This document shows positions 1 to 7,164 of a DNA stretch of 12,400 nucleotides, in pieces. The translations under genes and the position numbers were made by a program. Location of the stretch: assembly GCA_002493835.1 (NCBI GenBank), contig DLAA01000072.1:1-12400 (forward strand), in the 5' to 3' direction. The DNA is from Lachnospiraceae bacterium UBA7060. Its GTDB lineage: Bacteria > Bacillota > Clostridia > Lachnospirales > Lachnospiraceae. Numbering within the stretch: position 1 is the stretch's first letter; every line of letters starts with the position of its first letter. Below the pieces are notes generated by a model, which had not been told where the DNA came from, made no database searches, and was given only the letters and a program-made list of their open reading frames with translations.

Positions 1-23
1 CTATCCAGCTGAGCTACGAACAC
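1..23 (-). tRNA. tRNA 5' end (partial, probably tRNA-Arg)
   Basis: On the minus strand this reads GTGTTCG, then TA, GCTC and AGCTGGATAG. That is a 7-nt acceptor strand, positions 8-9, the 5' D-stem and a D-loop. The gene runs off the left edge before the anticodon, so the isotype cannot be read. The AGCTGGATAG D-loop is the form I associate with arginine tRNAs of Firmicutes, but that is only suggestive. A good promoter lies just upstream at 52-80. Confidence 0.8.
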
Positions 24-51
24 GAACTGCTTCATAATTAACACAAGTTAT

Positions 52-80
52 ATTTTAGCGTAACCCAGTGGACTTGTCAA
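52..80 (-). promoter_or_regulatory. Promoter of the left tRNA gene
   Basis: On the minus strand there is a perfect -35 TTGACA (80-75), a 17-nt spacer and a -10 TAAAAT (57-52, five of six consensus bases). The predicted transcript start is near 45, about 22 nt before the tRNA 5' end at 23. It lies in an A/T-rich stretch of about 87 nt between the ROK kinase stop codon and the tRNA. Confidence 0.75.
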
Positions 81-110
81 TTAGAAATTTTTTATTTTTT
101 TATTCTTTTT

Positions 111-1013
111 TTATTTATGCTCCATAGCATAAATCCCTGCACCGACAACACTTTTTTCATCCGCATCCGGCACGAAAAAAATCTGCAGCGTTTTCTCCGG
201 ATACGGCTTCCTCACATGTTCGCGTATCCTCGCTTCCAGAAAATGAATAGGAAAATCCTTCATATTTGGCACGCCACCGCCCACTAGAATATAATCCGGA
301 TTGAGAATATTAATCTCCACAGCCACCGTCATGGCGATTCGGTCCACAAAATCCTGCAGCAGGACTTCCTGCCCGTGTCTGGTAAAGATTTCACCAATCG
401 GCGTATTTACATATATTTCTCTGCATAGTTTCGCTAAGTATTTCCCGCCGGCCAAATTTTCCATGCAGCCAATATTTCCACAGCCACAAGGTTCTTTGCT
501 GCCAACTGCCGGAATATGGCCCAGCTCCCCAGCCGTACCATCGCGGCCTAAAAGCATTCTGCCGTCAATACAGATAGCGTTTCCGATCCCTGTTCCAAAA
601 TAACATCCCGCCACAATCCCTTCCCGGGGCAGATTCTGTTTCCTACTGTCATAATAAAGCGCCATGCAGACATCCCGGTCAATATAAACCGGGATGCCAA
701 AATGCCTTTTTAAATAATCCACCACGGGCAGATTCTCCATATAACTGACATTTGGCGCCTGCAGAACTACTGTCCGCTCTCTGTTGATTGTAGCAGGAAA
801 GCCGATGCAGATGGCGTCTATTCTCCCCGCCAGTTTTTCCTCCTCCATATAAAGCGTCAGATAACCCCTTAAATCAGCGAGTGCATCCCGCGTGCAAAAA
901 ACCTCTTTCACACTGATCTTGCGAAACGCACACACCCTGCAATTCTTATCTATGGTACCGATGCGGAAATGCGTACCGCCGATATCCATTCCTATCACAA
1001 AACGTTCCTGCAT
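111..1013 (-). CDS. alsK: ROK-family sugar kinase, AlsK (D-allose kinase)-like
   Basis: Predicted cytoplasmic ATP-dependent hexokinase of 300 aa, a normal ROK length. Seen: the ATP phosphate loop DIGGTHFR (10-17), a catalytic-loop Asp in IDRDV (111-115), GTGIG (140-144), GELGHIP (162-168) with zinc ligand H166, and the ROK zinc motif CGCGNIGCME with C176, C178 and C183. The C-terminal nucleotide segment LVGGGV is at 243-248. The Arg-Asp pair in the catalytic loop, where most ROK kinases have Asn-Asp, and the segments around FGTGIG, GELGHIP and GGGVPNMKDFP match E. coli AlsK as I remember it. That makes D-allose to D-allose 6-phosphate the leading reaction. Fructo- or glucokinase activity is the alternative. 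The start at 1013 has AGGAG four bases upstream. This is the last gene of the operon, 15 nt after the preceding oxidoreductase. No hairpin terminator is visible after its stop. Confidence 0.82.
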   Translation of the reverse strand: MQERFVIGMDIGGTHFRIGTIDKNCRVCAFRKISVKEVFCTRDALADLRGYLTLYMEEEKLAGRIDAICIGFPATINRERTVVLQAPNVSYMENLPVVDYLKRHFGIPVYIDRDVCMALYYDSRKQNLPREGIVAGCYFGTGIGNAICIDGRMLLGRDGTAGELGHIPAVGSKEPCGCGNIGCMENLAGGKYLAKLCREIYVNTPIGEIFTRHGQEVLLQDFVDRIAMTVAVEINILNPDYILVGGGVPNMKDFPIHFLEARIREHVRKPYPEKTLQIFFVPDADEKSVVGAGIYAMEHK

Positions 1014-1028
1014 AAGACTCCTGTCCTC

Positions 1029-2054
1029 TTACTGTTTGTCAGCATGGCTTCTGGCCGCTGCAGTGGCTTCCTCCAAAATCTCCAGTACCTTGACCACCTC
1101 TTCATCCTTAATACACTTTGGCGCACCCTTTTCAATCGCCTCCACAAGGTTATCATAAATTCTTTCATAATGTGCGCATCCGACAGGCACCTTTTCCTGT
1201 ATTTTTTCACCGTCTTCATTCAAGTAAACAAGCGTCCCCCATCTGTCCTCTGACGCCGGCTGCGTGTTTACCACATGACGGCCAGCCTGCTTCTTTTTGC
1301 CCGAGTTGTGCACCACAGGCGGCAGTGTCAGACTTCCCTTTGTTCCATGTACAGTAAATCTCGGATAATCAATCATCACGCACATACTGGTATTGACCGT
1401 CGCCTTGCTGTTTCCGTAAAAAAACTCAAGATCATAGTAGTCGTCCGCCTTGCCGGGATGATGGATGCTGCGCACGTCAAAATTCGTCCGGTCGGGCATG
1501 CCAAACATGCTTATCACCTGATCTATGGTATGTACAGCCAGATTGTACAGTGTCCCGAAATAATCATACCAGCCGTTTTCCCGAAAATAGTCATAATGGC
1601 TCTCAAACTTGACAAGCTTCCCAAGTTTCCCGCTTTCAAGCACTTCCTTCACTGCAAGTACATCCGCATCAAACCGTCTGTTTTGGTTAGGCATACAGAC
1701 AAGTCCTTTTTCTTCTGCCAGCGCAAAAACTTCCCGCGCCTCCTTGGCCGTAGGGGCAAATGGCTTTTCAACCAGCACATGTTTTCCCGCGTTCAATATC
1801 TGTTTTGCATAGGGAACATGAAATGCATCGGGAGCACAGACCACCACCAGATCAACTTCCGCGTCATCAAGCACCTGAGCAAAGTCAGAGGTGAAAAGAA
1901 TTTCCGGATAAAATGGTTCGTATACCGCGTTCTGCGCAATATCCTCCTCCCTGCGATATATATATTTTACTTTGATATCTTTCCTGTTTTCCACATAGGG
2001 AAGATGATATTCCCTTGCGCTGACCCCAAAACCGATATAAGCTGCTGTAAGCAT
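1029..2054 (-). CDS. Gfo/Idh/MocA family oxidoreductase (IolW/YvaA-like)
   Basis: NAD(P)-dependent sugar or polyol dehydrogenase of 341 aa. The N-terminal Rossmann domain (about 1-120) opens with YIGFGVSAREYH, the form found in the IolW/YvaA (scyllo-inositol dehydrogenase) branch. The conserved EKP is at 96-98, followed by NQNRRFDAD (123-131) and a C-terminal substrate domain. The catalytic segment LYNLAVHTIDQ carries H175, but at 171 it has Asn where IolW-type enzymes usually have Asp. The start at 2054 is preceded by a purine-rich GGAGAGGAGAGG ribosome binding site. The gene lies 15 nt after the upstream oxidoreductase and 15 nt before the ROK kinase, so the three are surely cotranscribed. 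The substrate is unknown. Context suggests oxidation or reduction of a hexose, perhaps at C3, but that is inference. Confidence 0.88.
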   Translation of the reverse strand: MLTAAYIGFGVSAREYHLPYVENRKDIKVKYIYRREEDIAQNAVYEPFYPEILFTSDFAQVLDDAEVDLVVVCAPDAFHVPYAKQILNAGKHVLVEKPFAPTAKEAREVFALAEEKGLVCMPNQNRRFDADVLAVKEVLESGKLGKLVKFESHYDYFRENGWYDYFGTLYNLAVHTIDQVISMFGMPDRTNFDVRSIHHPGKADDYYDLEFFYGNSKATVNTSMCVMIDYPRFTVHGTKGSLTLPPVVHNSGKKKQAGRHVVNTQPASEDRWGTLVYLNEDGEKIQEKVPVGCAHYERIYDNLVEAIEKGAPKCIKDEEVVKVLEILEEATAAARSHADKQ

Positions 2055-2069
2055 CGTCCTCTCCTCTCC

Positions 2070-3059
2070 TTAAGTTTCTCCTGTAAAAAGAATCCCCGCG
2101 TCTTTGCGCATCGTTTCCATGATGCCGATCACATCCGACGCCGTTGACAGCTGTCTTTCAAACGCCTCGTGCGCTTCCTCGAGCAGCATCCGTGTCATAT
2201 TCTGTATCTCGATACGCCACCTATCCGGCTCCTCCTGTAAGTTGCAGGACTGCTCGCCCTCCCTTGTCACCAGCCGTACATCCGCAAGGCCGTTCGCTCC
2301 TCCTTCTATGTACAGATATCCCATTTCTCCCTGGATCTGAACGGTATTTACACCCCACGTATCCTTCGCGGCAGCGCATTCGCTGACAAAATCGGGATAC
2401 TGCAGAATTGCTATCCCGGAAGTATCCACGCCGGTCCTGCAGATATTCGGGTAATATACGGCGCTCTTTGGACAGCCGAACAGCGCCACATTCAAGTACA
2501 GATTATAATAGTTGATATCCTGAAGGCATCCGCCCGCAAAATCAGGACTGAACACATTGGGAATTTCCCCCGCAAGAAGTTTGTCATATCTGCTGGAATA
2601 CTGACTGTAAGAGGACATGACCAGTCTGACCCGCCCAATCTGTGAAAGCCACTCCCTGATTTTTTGCAGATTCGGCAAAAACGCCGTCGGCGTCGCATCC
2701 ACCAAAAAAAGATTCTTTTCTTTAGCCAGCGCGGCAAGCTCCTCCACCTGTTTTTTCTGCGGACACAAGGGTTTCTCGCAGATTACATTTTTTCCATGCA
2801 GCAACGCTTTTTTCGTCTGTTCATAATGCAAGTTGTTTGGAGACGCCACATAGACAAAGTTTATTTCTTTATCAGAAAGAAACTCTTCAAGATCAGTATA
2901 AATCTTTCCGACTCCGTACGTCTTTGCAAGCTCCCTGCCTTTTTCCTCCGATCGGGAATAGACTGCCTCCAGATAAATCCCTTCTGTCACATTCACATTG
3001 TCCAAAATTGCACGAACGATAACGCCCGAGCCAATTGTACCCAATTTGATCTGTTTCAT
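2070..3059 (-). CDS. Gfo/Idh/MocA family oxidoreductase, second type
   Basis: A 329-aa dinucleotide-dependent dehydrogenase only distantly similar to its downstream neighbour. Seen: a Rossmann start LGTIGSGVIVRAIL (6-19), YVASPNNLHYEQ (70-81), EKP at 95-97, and GGCLQDINYYNLY (176-188). In that last motif D181 is kept but the usual catalytic His position holds Tyr185, as in glucose-fructose oxidoreductase and dihydrodiol dehydrogenase-type members. The ribosome binding site GAGGAG sits five bases before ATG at 3059, at the end of a long palindrome-rich intergenic region (3060-3215). The stop is 15 nt before the next oxidoreductase. The role is unknown. The pairing of two dissimilar Gfo/Idh enzymes suggests two half-reactions on one substrate, for example oxidation and re-reduction. 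Confidence 0.88.
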   Translation of the reverse strand: MKQIKLGTIGSGVIVRAILDNVNVTEGIYLEAVYSRSEEKGRELAKTYGVGKIYTDLEEFLSDKEINFVYVASPNNLHYEQTKKALLHGKNVICEKPLCPQKKQVEELAALAKEKNLFLVDATPTAFLPNLQKIREWLSQIGRVRLVMSSYSQYSSRYDKLLAGEIPNVFSPDFAGGCLQDINYYNLYLNVALFGCPKSAVYYPNICRTGVDTSGIAILQYPDFVSECAAAKDTWGVNTVQIQGEMGYLYIEGGANGLADVRLVTREGEQSCNLQEEPDRWRIEIQNMTRMLLEEAHEAFERQLSTASDVIGIMETMRKDAGILFTGET

Positions 3060-3065
3060 AAAATC

Positions 3066-3209
3066 TCCTCATTCCGGAGCGTTTACGCGACGGGGCGACG
3101 CAAATTTCAAATTTGCATCTGCCATCAGACAAATTTGTGACGCTCCGGCACAAATTTGTGTGTGAAAAATCAGCACATCAGTGTGATTTTTCACACCAAT
3201 CCTCATTCC
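3066..3209 (-). repeat. Palindrome-rich intergenic element (copy B)
   Basis: This block fills most of the 156-nt gap between the VOC gene and the first oxidoreductase gene. Seen directly: a perfect 13-bp hairpin (3160-3172 with 3184-3196), a perfect 12-bp palindrome CACAAATTTGTG (3149-3160), a 9-bp inverted pair CCGGAGCGT/ACGCTCCGG (3074-3082 and 3140-3148), an inner palindrome GCAAATTTCAAATTTGC (3100-3116), and ACAAATTTGT (3129-3138). The block is bounded by a 10-bp direct repeat TCCTCATTCC (3066-3075 and 3200-3209). The left copy forms part of the next gene's ribosome binding region. Parts match copies A (9568-9629) and C (3609-3682). There is no U-tract after the main hairpin on the minus strand, so a terminator role is unlikely. 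An RNA-stabilising or processing role is possible. Confidence 0.7.
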
Positions 3210-3215
3210 TGCTAA

Positions 3216-3605
3216 TTAAAGCGTCTGGTAAATTTCAAGGTGCTCCCCGTCCGGTCCGCGGAACGCTTGATATTTTACGCCTTTGTCAAATACAAGATCA
3301 TCATAATAAATATCAGCCTCAAAGGCAATACCAAGCGCTTTCAGTTTTTCGCTTGTCTCCTCGATATTTTCCACTTCCAAGGCTATATGGTCAAACAATC
3401 CATCCTTCCTGTCCATCCACACCTTATGCTGAATCAGTTCAATAATCAGGTTCCCGCTTTTCATAAAGGCAAGCTTATTGCCTTCCAGAGAGACAAATTC
3501 ACAAATTTTTTCGAAGCCGAGTATTTCCTGATAAAACTTTTTAGACTGCTCGATATCCTTAATATATAACCCCACATGTGCGATCCCTTTTACTTTTACA
3601 CCCAT
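3216..3605 (-). CDS. VOC (glyoxalase/bleomycin-resistance fold) family protein
   Basis: A 129-aa single-unit VOC protein made of two beta-alpha-beta-beta-beta modules. Candidate metal ligands are visible in the usual order: H10 in AHVGLYIKD, E56 in NLIIELIQH, H73 in FDHIALEV and E124 in GEHLEIYQ. The protein ends in FRGPDGEHLEIYQ, a typical VOC C-terminus. I chose ATG at 3605, which has GAGG six bases upstream. A longer reading frame reaches 3785 but would overlap the epimerase gene and lacks family similarity there. Another ATG four codons upstream has a poor ribosome binding site. VOC proteins in sugar operons include metal-dependent isomerases, epimerases and dioxygenases, so no specific reaction can be assigned. 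It follows hairpin element C, and its expression may differ from that of the transporter genes. Confidence 0.83.
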   Translation of the reverse strand: MGVKVKGIAHVGLYIKDIEQSKKFYQEILGFEKICEFVSLEGNKLAFMKSGNLIIELIQHKVWMDRKDGLFDHIALEVENIEETSEKLKALGIAFEADIYYDDLVFDKGVKYQAFRGPDGEHLEIYQTL

Positions 3606-3608
3606 TTT

Positions 3609-3682
3609 CAACCTCATTTCCGCGCCGCTTGTAAACGACACAAACAATCTGTGAGAAGAACTTCTTTCGAAATTCTTCTCAC
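3609..3682 (-). repeat. Intergenic hairpin element with built-in ribosome binding site (copy C)
   Basis: Lies between the epimerase and VOC genes. A perfect 10-bp inverted repeat GTGAGAAGAA/TTCTTCTCAC (3651-3660 with 3673-3682) forms the upstream end. The downstream end, ACCTCATTTCCGCGCCGCTT on the plus strand (from 3611), matches copy A before the FGGY kinase at 18 of 20 positions. It supplies the GAGG ribosome binding site of the VOC gene. No U-run follows the hairpin on the minus strand, so it is not a canonical terminator. Confidence 0.65.
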
Positions 3683-3691
3683 GCTTAACAG

Positions 3692-4567
3692 TCATATACC
3701 AAATACATGACGAACAAATTCCACTGCGCCCTTTGCGTCCAGGTCCAGCATCTCTTCCGTCGCATGAGGAACCAAATCTCTCCATACCTTGATCTCGGAA
3801 CCAATGGTTCCGCCTGTCATCACAAAGGGTTCCATCACGGCGGCGCCCTGATAATTAATATCCCTAAGCGCCTGGCCGATCTCCTGCCACGGCATACTGC
3901 CCTTGCCCGGCACCCGTCTGTTCTGCTCGCCCAAGTGCAGGTGTCCGAGCTTATCCCCCGCCAAACGAATCGCCGCCGCCATGTTATCCTCCTCGATATT
4001 CATATGGAAGGTATCGAGCATCACTTTCACATGGGAACTACCCACTGCATCGATAAACGTAAGCGCCTCTTCGCACGTATTCATCATATAGCCCTCATAA
4101 CGGTTCAGCACTTCCATCCCCAGTGTCACGTCGCAGGCCTCCGCCACTTTGGCAAGCTTCTTCATATTCTCAATTGCCCGCTGCGTATCCCGCTCCTTAT
4201 CCATCGGCATCGTGGGATCTAAAGGCCAGTAAGAATAAAGGCCGCCGCCTAACACCTTGATATCCATCATCTCAAGCTTTGGCAAAATCATTTCAAAAAA
4301 AGCCATCGCTTTTTTCACGGCTTCAGGATCCGGAGAGCAGAGATTCTGCTCTTTGGTCGGGCCATATCCCGCTGTCAGAATAATGCCATTGTCATCCGCG
4401 CACTTTTTTAAGTCGCGTATCTTTTCATCCGAAGCGTAATGCCTTGTCAGCGCCGCGCAGGAAATCTCCAGCACGTCGAATCCCAGCTTCTTTACCTTGG
4501 GAATATAATATTCATAATCCGCCGACCATTCATGCGTCCAATATGCATTGTAAATACCGTATAACAT
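3692..4567 (-). CDS. Ketose 3-epimerase, D-allulose (D-psicose)/D-tagatose 3-epimerase family
   Basis: A 291-aa TIM-barrel enzyme predicted to interconvert free D-allulose and D-fructose at C3 (family alternatives: D-tagatose/D-sorbose). The full active-site set of characterised allulose 3-epimerases is in place. The Mn/Co ligands are E152 (MEVLNRYE), D185 (VMLDTFHMN), H211 (HLHLGE) and E246 (VMEPFV). The substrate residues are E158, H188 and R217. These numbers coincide with those I recall for the Agrobacterium enzyme. The N-terminus YGIYNAYW and the segments IEEDNMAAAIR and DINYQGAAVMEPFVM also match clostridial members. Start chosen at 4567: a perfect TAAGGAGG sits seven bases upstream, whereas an upstream in-frame start adds 12 residues with no family counterpart. 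It begins 16 nt after the permease stop. In E. coli als this position is held by AlsE, a phosphosugar epimerase of another family. Confidence 0.92.
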   Translation of the reverse strand: MLYGIYNAYWTHEWSADYEYYIPKVKKLGFDVLEISCAALTRHYASDEKIRDLKKCADDNGIILTAGYGPTKEQNLCSPDPEAVKKAMAFFEMILPKLEMMDIKVLGGGLYSYWPLDPTMPMDKERDTQRAIENMKKLAKVAEACDVTLGMEVLNRYEGYMMNTCEEALTFIDAVGSSHVKVMLDTFHMNIEEDNMAAAIRLAGDKLGHLHLGEQNRRVPGKGSMPWQEIGQALRDINYQGAAVMEPFVMTGGTIGSEIKVWRDLVPHATEEMLDLDAKGAVEFVRHVFGI

Positions 4568-4583
4568 GACTTCCTCCTTAATT

Positions 4584-5561
4584 TTACTTGTTTTTGCTCG
4601 CACCGAAGAATCTGTCCAACGTTACAGCCATAATGATCAGCGCACCCATCGCCATCTGCTGGTAGTAAGAAGACAGGCCGACCATGTTCAGGCCGTTGTT
4701 GATCGTTCCGATAATGATGCCGCCAATTACAACCTTCCAAACAGTACCCTGTCCGCCGAAGAAAGAGGTACCGCCGATGATAACCGCCGCGATCGCGTAA
4801 GTCTCAAAACCCGTACCGGCGTTCGGTTCCGCGGAGGACAGTCTTGCAATATTAACCATCCCCGCCAGGGAAGCGCAGACTCCGGAAATAATGAAACAGA
4901 TCAGCTGATGCGTGTTCGTCGTAATGCCCGCGAAATAGGCCGACAACGGATTCCCGCCAAGTGCATATATGTTCCGTCCCGCTTTTGTCTTTGTCGTAAA
5001 GAAAATAACAAGACCGGACACAATCAAGGCGATTATGATCGGCATAGGAATCACGCCGCCGATCTTTCCCCCGACAAACTGCGTAAAGCCCGTAGAAATC
5101 CCAGATACAGAACGCGCATCGCTCAGTATATAGGTCAGCCCTCTAAAAATGGACTGGGAACCCAGTGTAATGATAAACGGCGGCAGCTTGGTAATATTGA
5201 TAAGCGCACCGTTGATCGCCCCGACAAGTCCGCCAAATAGAAAGATGCCGACAAGGACCGCAGCAGCAGGATGCCATCCTGCAACCATCAATTTCGCACA
5301 TACTACACCTGACAACGCCATCACAGAACTGACAGACAGATCGATACCTCCCAGGATGATGGCAAAAAACTCACCGCAGGCTAGCAGAATATAGATAGAA
5401 CTCTGCTCAATGATTTTGATGTAATTCGGCGCGTTCGCAAATGCCGAAGGCTTTAACGCGCTAAAGACAATCAGCATCAGAATCAGGATCGCCACAGTGC
5501 TATAAGAATTCCAGTAATCGTTAAAAGATTTTTTTGTCTTTACATTTTCACTTTTACTCAT
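4584..5561 (-). CDS. alsC: Sugar ABC transporter permease, AlsC/RbsC type
   Basis: Inner-membrane permease of 325 aa, the usual length for the ribose/allose importer family. A basic N-terminus (about 1-17) is followed by 8-10 predicted membrane segments. Family marks are ACGEFFAIILGGIDLSVSS (61-79), the cytoplasmic coupling loop with RNIYALGGNPLSAYFAGI (196-213), and a conserved C-terminal half GGTSFFGGQGT (263-273). Start chosen at ATG 5561, with GGAGAG six bases upstream. An in-frame TTG at 5600, abutting the ATPase stop, would add 13 residues without a suitable ribosome binding site. The 35-nt gap to the ATPase gene and the 16-nt gap to the epimerase gene show cotranscription. The gene symbol rests on the company of an AlsB-like binding protein; the permease alone cannot separate allose from ribose transport. 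Confidence 0.85.
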   Translation of the reverse strand: MSKSENVKTKKSFNDYWNSYSTVAILILMLIVFSALKPSAFANAPNYIKIIEQSSIYILLACGEFFAIILGGIDLSVSSVMALSGVVCAKLMVAGWHPAAAVLVGIFLFGGLVGAINGALINITKLPPFIITLGSQSIFRGLTYILSDARSVSGISTGFTQFVGGKIGGVIPMPIIIALIVSGLVIFFTTKTKAGRNIYALGGNPLSAYFAGITTNTHQLICFIISGVCASLAGMVNIARLSSAEPNAGTGFETYAIAAVIIGGTSFFGGQGTVWKVVIGGIIIGTINNGLNMVGLSSYYQQMAMGALIIMAVTLDRFFGASKNK

Positions 5562-5596
5562 TTTCTTCTCTCCATTCCGGCTGTATATTTTCCATA

Positions 5597-7111
5597 TCAA
5601 GCCATCGTCGCCACACGCACAAGCTCTTCCTCCGTGGCGTCTGCATTGTCAAATTCGCCTCTGTTTCTCCCATCGTTCATTACAATGATCTTGTCGCAGG
5701 TGGAAAGAAGCTCCGGCATCTCAGAGGATACTACAAGTACGCCTTTGCCCTGCTCCGCAAGGTTCCGCATCAGTTTATAGATCTCCGATTTCGTTCCAAC
5801 ATCAATCCCCTTTGTCGGCTCATCGAAAATAATTAACTGCGGATCTGACGCCATCCATCTTCCCAATATAACCTTCTGCTGGTTTCCACCCGAAAGCTCT
5901 GTAATGATCTGGGACAGTGAGGCACACTTTACCTGCATCGCCTCAGCCTGTTCCTCTGCAACAGCCTGCTCTTTTTTATCGTGGATCAAGCCTGTAATCC
6001 CGTTAAGCTTCGCTTCCTTCAGTCCTTTCGCCTGCACCAGATTCTGCTTGATGGAATGATACGGGGAAAATCCAGTCTCACGCCTGTTTTCCGTTACCAG
6101 GACAATTCCTTCTTTCACCGCCTGATACGTGCTTTTGATATGCAGTCTCTTCCCATATAGATACATCTCGCCGGATTTGATCGGGCTCGCCCCAAAGATT
6201 GCCTCCATCAGTTCGGTGCGACCGGCCCCTACCAGCCCGGAGAATCCCAGGATCTCTCCTTTCTTCAAGCAGAAGCTTACATCTCTCACACGCTCGTCCT
6301 TACGCGTAATATGCTTCGCCTCAAAAATAACCTCATCGCCGTAATCCTTATTTGGATCCTTTAAATGGGTGCCCTTGATTTCCCGGCCCACCATGAGCTT
6401 CACCAGTTTGTCTTCATTCATATCGGAAATAGGATAAGTCCCGATATAAGCACCGTCTTTCAGGATTGTCACCCGGTCTCCTACGGTCAGCACCTCGTCC
6501 AGCTTGTGGGAGATAAACACAATGCCCTTGCCCTGTTTTTTCAGCTTGTCGATAATCTCATACAGATGATGCACTTCCTCCGTCGTAAGGGAGGTAGTCG
6601 GCTCATCCATAATGATCACCTTCGCATCAAACGCCACCGCCTTGGCAATCTCTACCATCTGTTTTTCCGAAATGGATAACTGGCCTACCGCTATGTTCGG
6701 CCTCCTGTCAAGCCCGATTTCTCTTAAAACCTCTTCCGTCCTCGCCCGCATGGCTGCATTATCCACGACAGGAACGCCGGCTATTCTTTTTGTCAGTAGT
6801 TTTCCGACAAAAATATTTTCCTGAATACTGATTTCATTAATGACGCTCAGCTCCTGATAAATAATGCTGATTCCGTTTTCCTGCGAAATCTTCGGCGTAA
6901 AGCGGGGAAATTCCTTTCCATTCGCCACCATCGTCCCTTCTGTGGGCTCGTACGCCCCGCTCAGCATCTTCATCAGCGTGGATTTCCCGGCCCCGTTTTC
7001 GCCTAAGAGGATATGCACCTCGCCCGGTTTCACATCGAAATTTACGCCTTTCAGCGCGGTGACGCCGGGAAATTTTTTTGTGATATTTCTCATTTCAACC
7101 AAACTATTCAT
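5597..7111 (-). CDS. alsA: Sugar ABC transporter ATPase, AlsA/RbsA type (two fused ATPase domains)
   Basis: A 504-aa cytoplasmic ATPase with two nucleotide-binding domains, the standard layout for ribose/allose/galactose importers. Domain 1: Walker A GENGAGKS (37-44), Q-loop in IIYQELSV (83-90), a diverged signature LSISEKQ (145-151), Walker B VIIMDEP (165-171) and switch His202. Domain 2: degenerate Walker A SGLVGAGRTE (291-300), canonical signature LSGGNQQK (406-413) and Walker B LIIFDEP (426-432). The degenerate site in domain 2 is normal for this family. The start at 7111 has only a weak, distant AAAGGG ribosome binding site, so the ATPase may be translated less than the binding protein, as is common in such operons. 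The gap from the binding-protein stop is 53 nt. Confidence 0.88.
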   Translation of the reverse strand: MNSLVEMRNITKKFPGVTALKGVNFDVKPGEVHILLGENGAGKSTLMKMLSGAYEPTEGTMVANGKEFPRFTPKISQENGISIIYQELSVINEISIQENIFVGKLLTKRIAGVPVVDNAAMRARTEEVLREIGLDRRPNIAVGQLSISEKQMVEIAKAVAFDAKVIIMDEPTTSLTTEEVHHLYEIIDKLKKQGKGIVFISHKLDEVLTVGDRVTILKDGAYIGTYPISDMNEDKLVKLMVGREIKGTHLKDPNKDYGDEVIFEAKHITRKDERVRDVSFCLKKGEILGFSGLVGAGRTELMEAIFGASPIKSGEMYLYGKRLHIKSTYQAVKEGIVLVTENRRETGFSPYHSIKQNLVQAKGLKEAKLNGITGLIHDKKEQAVAEEQAEAMQVKCASLSQIITELSGGNQQKVILGRWMASDPQLIIFDEPTKGIDVGTKSEIYKLMRNLAEQGKGVLVVSSEMPELLSTCDKIIVMNDGRNRGEFDNADATEEELVRVATMA

Positions 7112-7164
7112 AATCGCCGCTGCCCTTTCACAAGTCCTTTTACCGTTCCTGCCATGCCGCTTCT

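Noticed and set aside
1275..2147. Long plus-strand reading frame (290 codons) opposite the IolW-like oxidoreductase gene
   Set aside because: It is antisense to a clear gene, has no ribosome binding site and no recognisable domain. Other long plus-strand frames (4566-5240, 7613-8335, 10317-10859) fail the same tests.
3066..3209. CRISPR-like repeat array
   Set aside because: The repeats are palindromes of different lengths and sequences without regular spacers, and there are no cas genes.
3651..3682. Terminator after the epimerase gene
   Set aside because: The hairpin is strong, but the minus strand after it is not U-rich, so a processing or stabilising role is more likely.
3606..3785. N-terminal extension of the VOC gene
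   Set aside because: The extra 60 residues overlap the end of the epimerase gene and the hairpin element, show no family similarity, and the internal ATG at 3605 has a ribosome binding site.
1029..4567. C-glycoside deglycosidase-type system (TIM-barrel protein plus small partner plus Gfo/Idh oxidase)
   Set aside because: The gene types look alike at first sight. But the TIM-barrel protein carries every allulose 3-epimerase active-site residue, and the small protein is a VOC fold rather than the small partner subunit of those enzymes.
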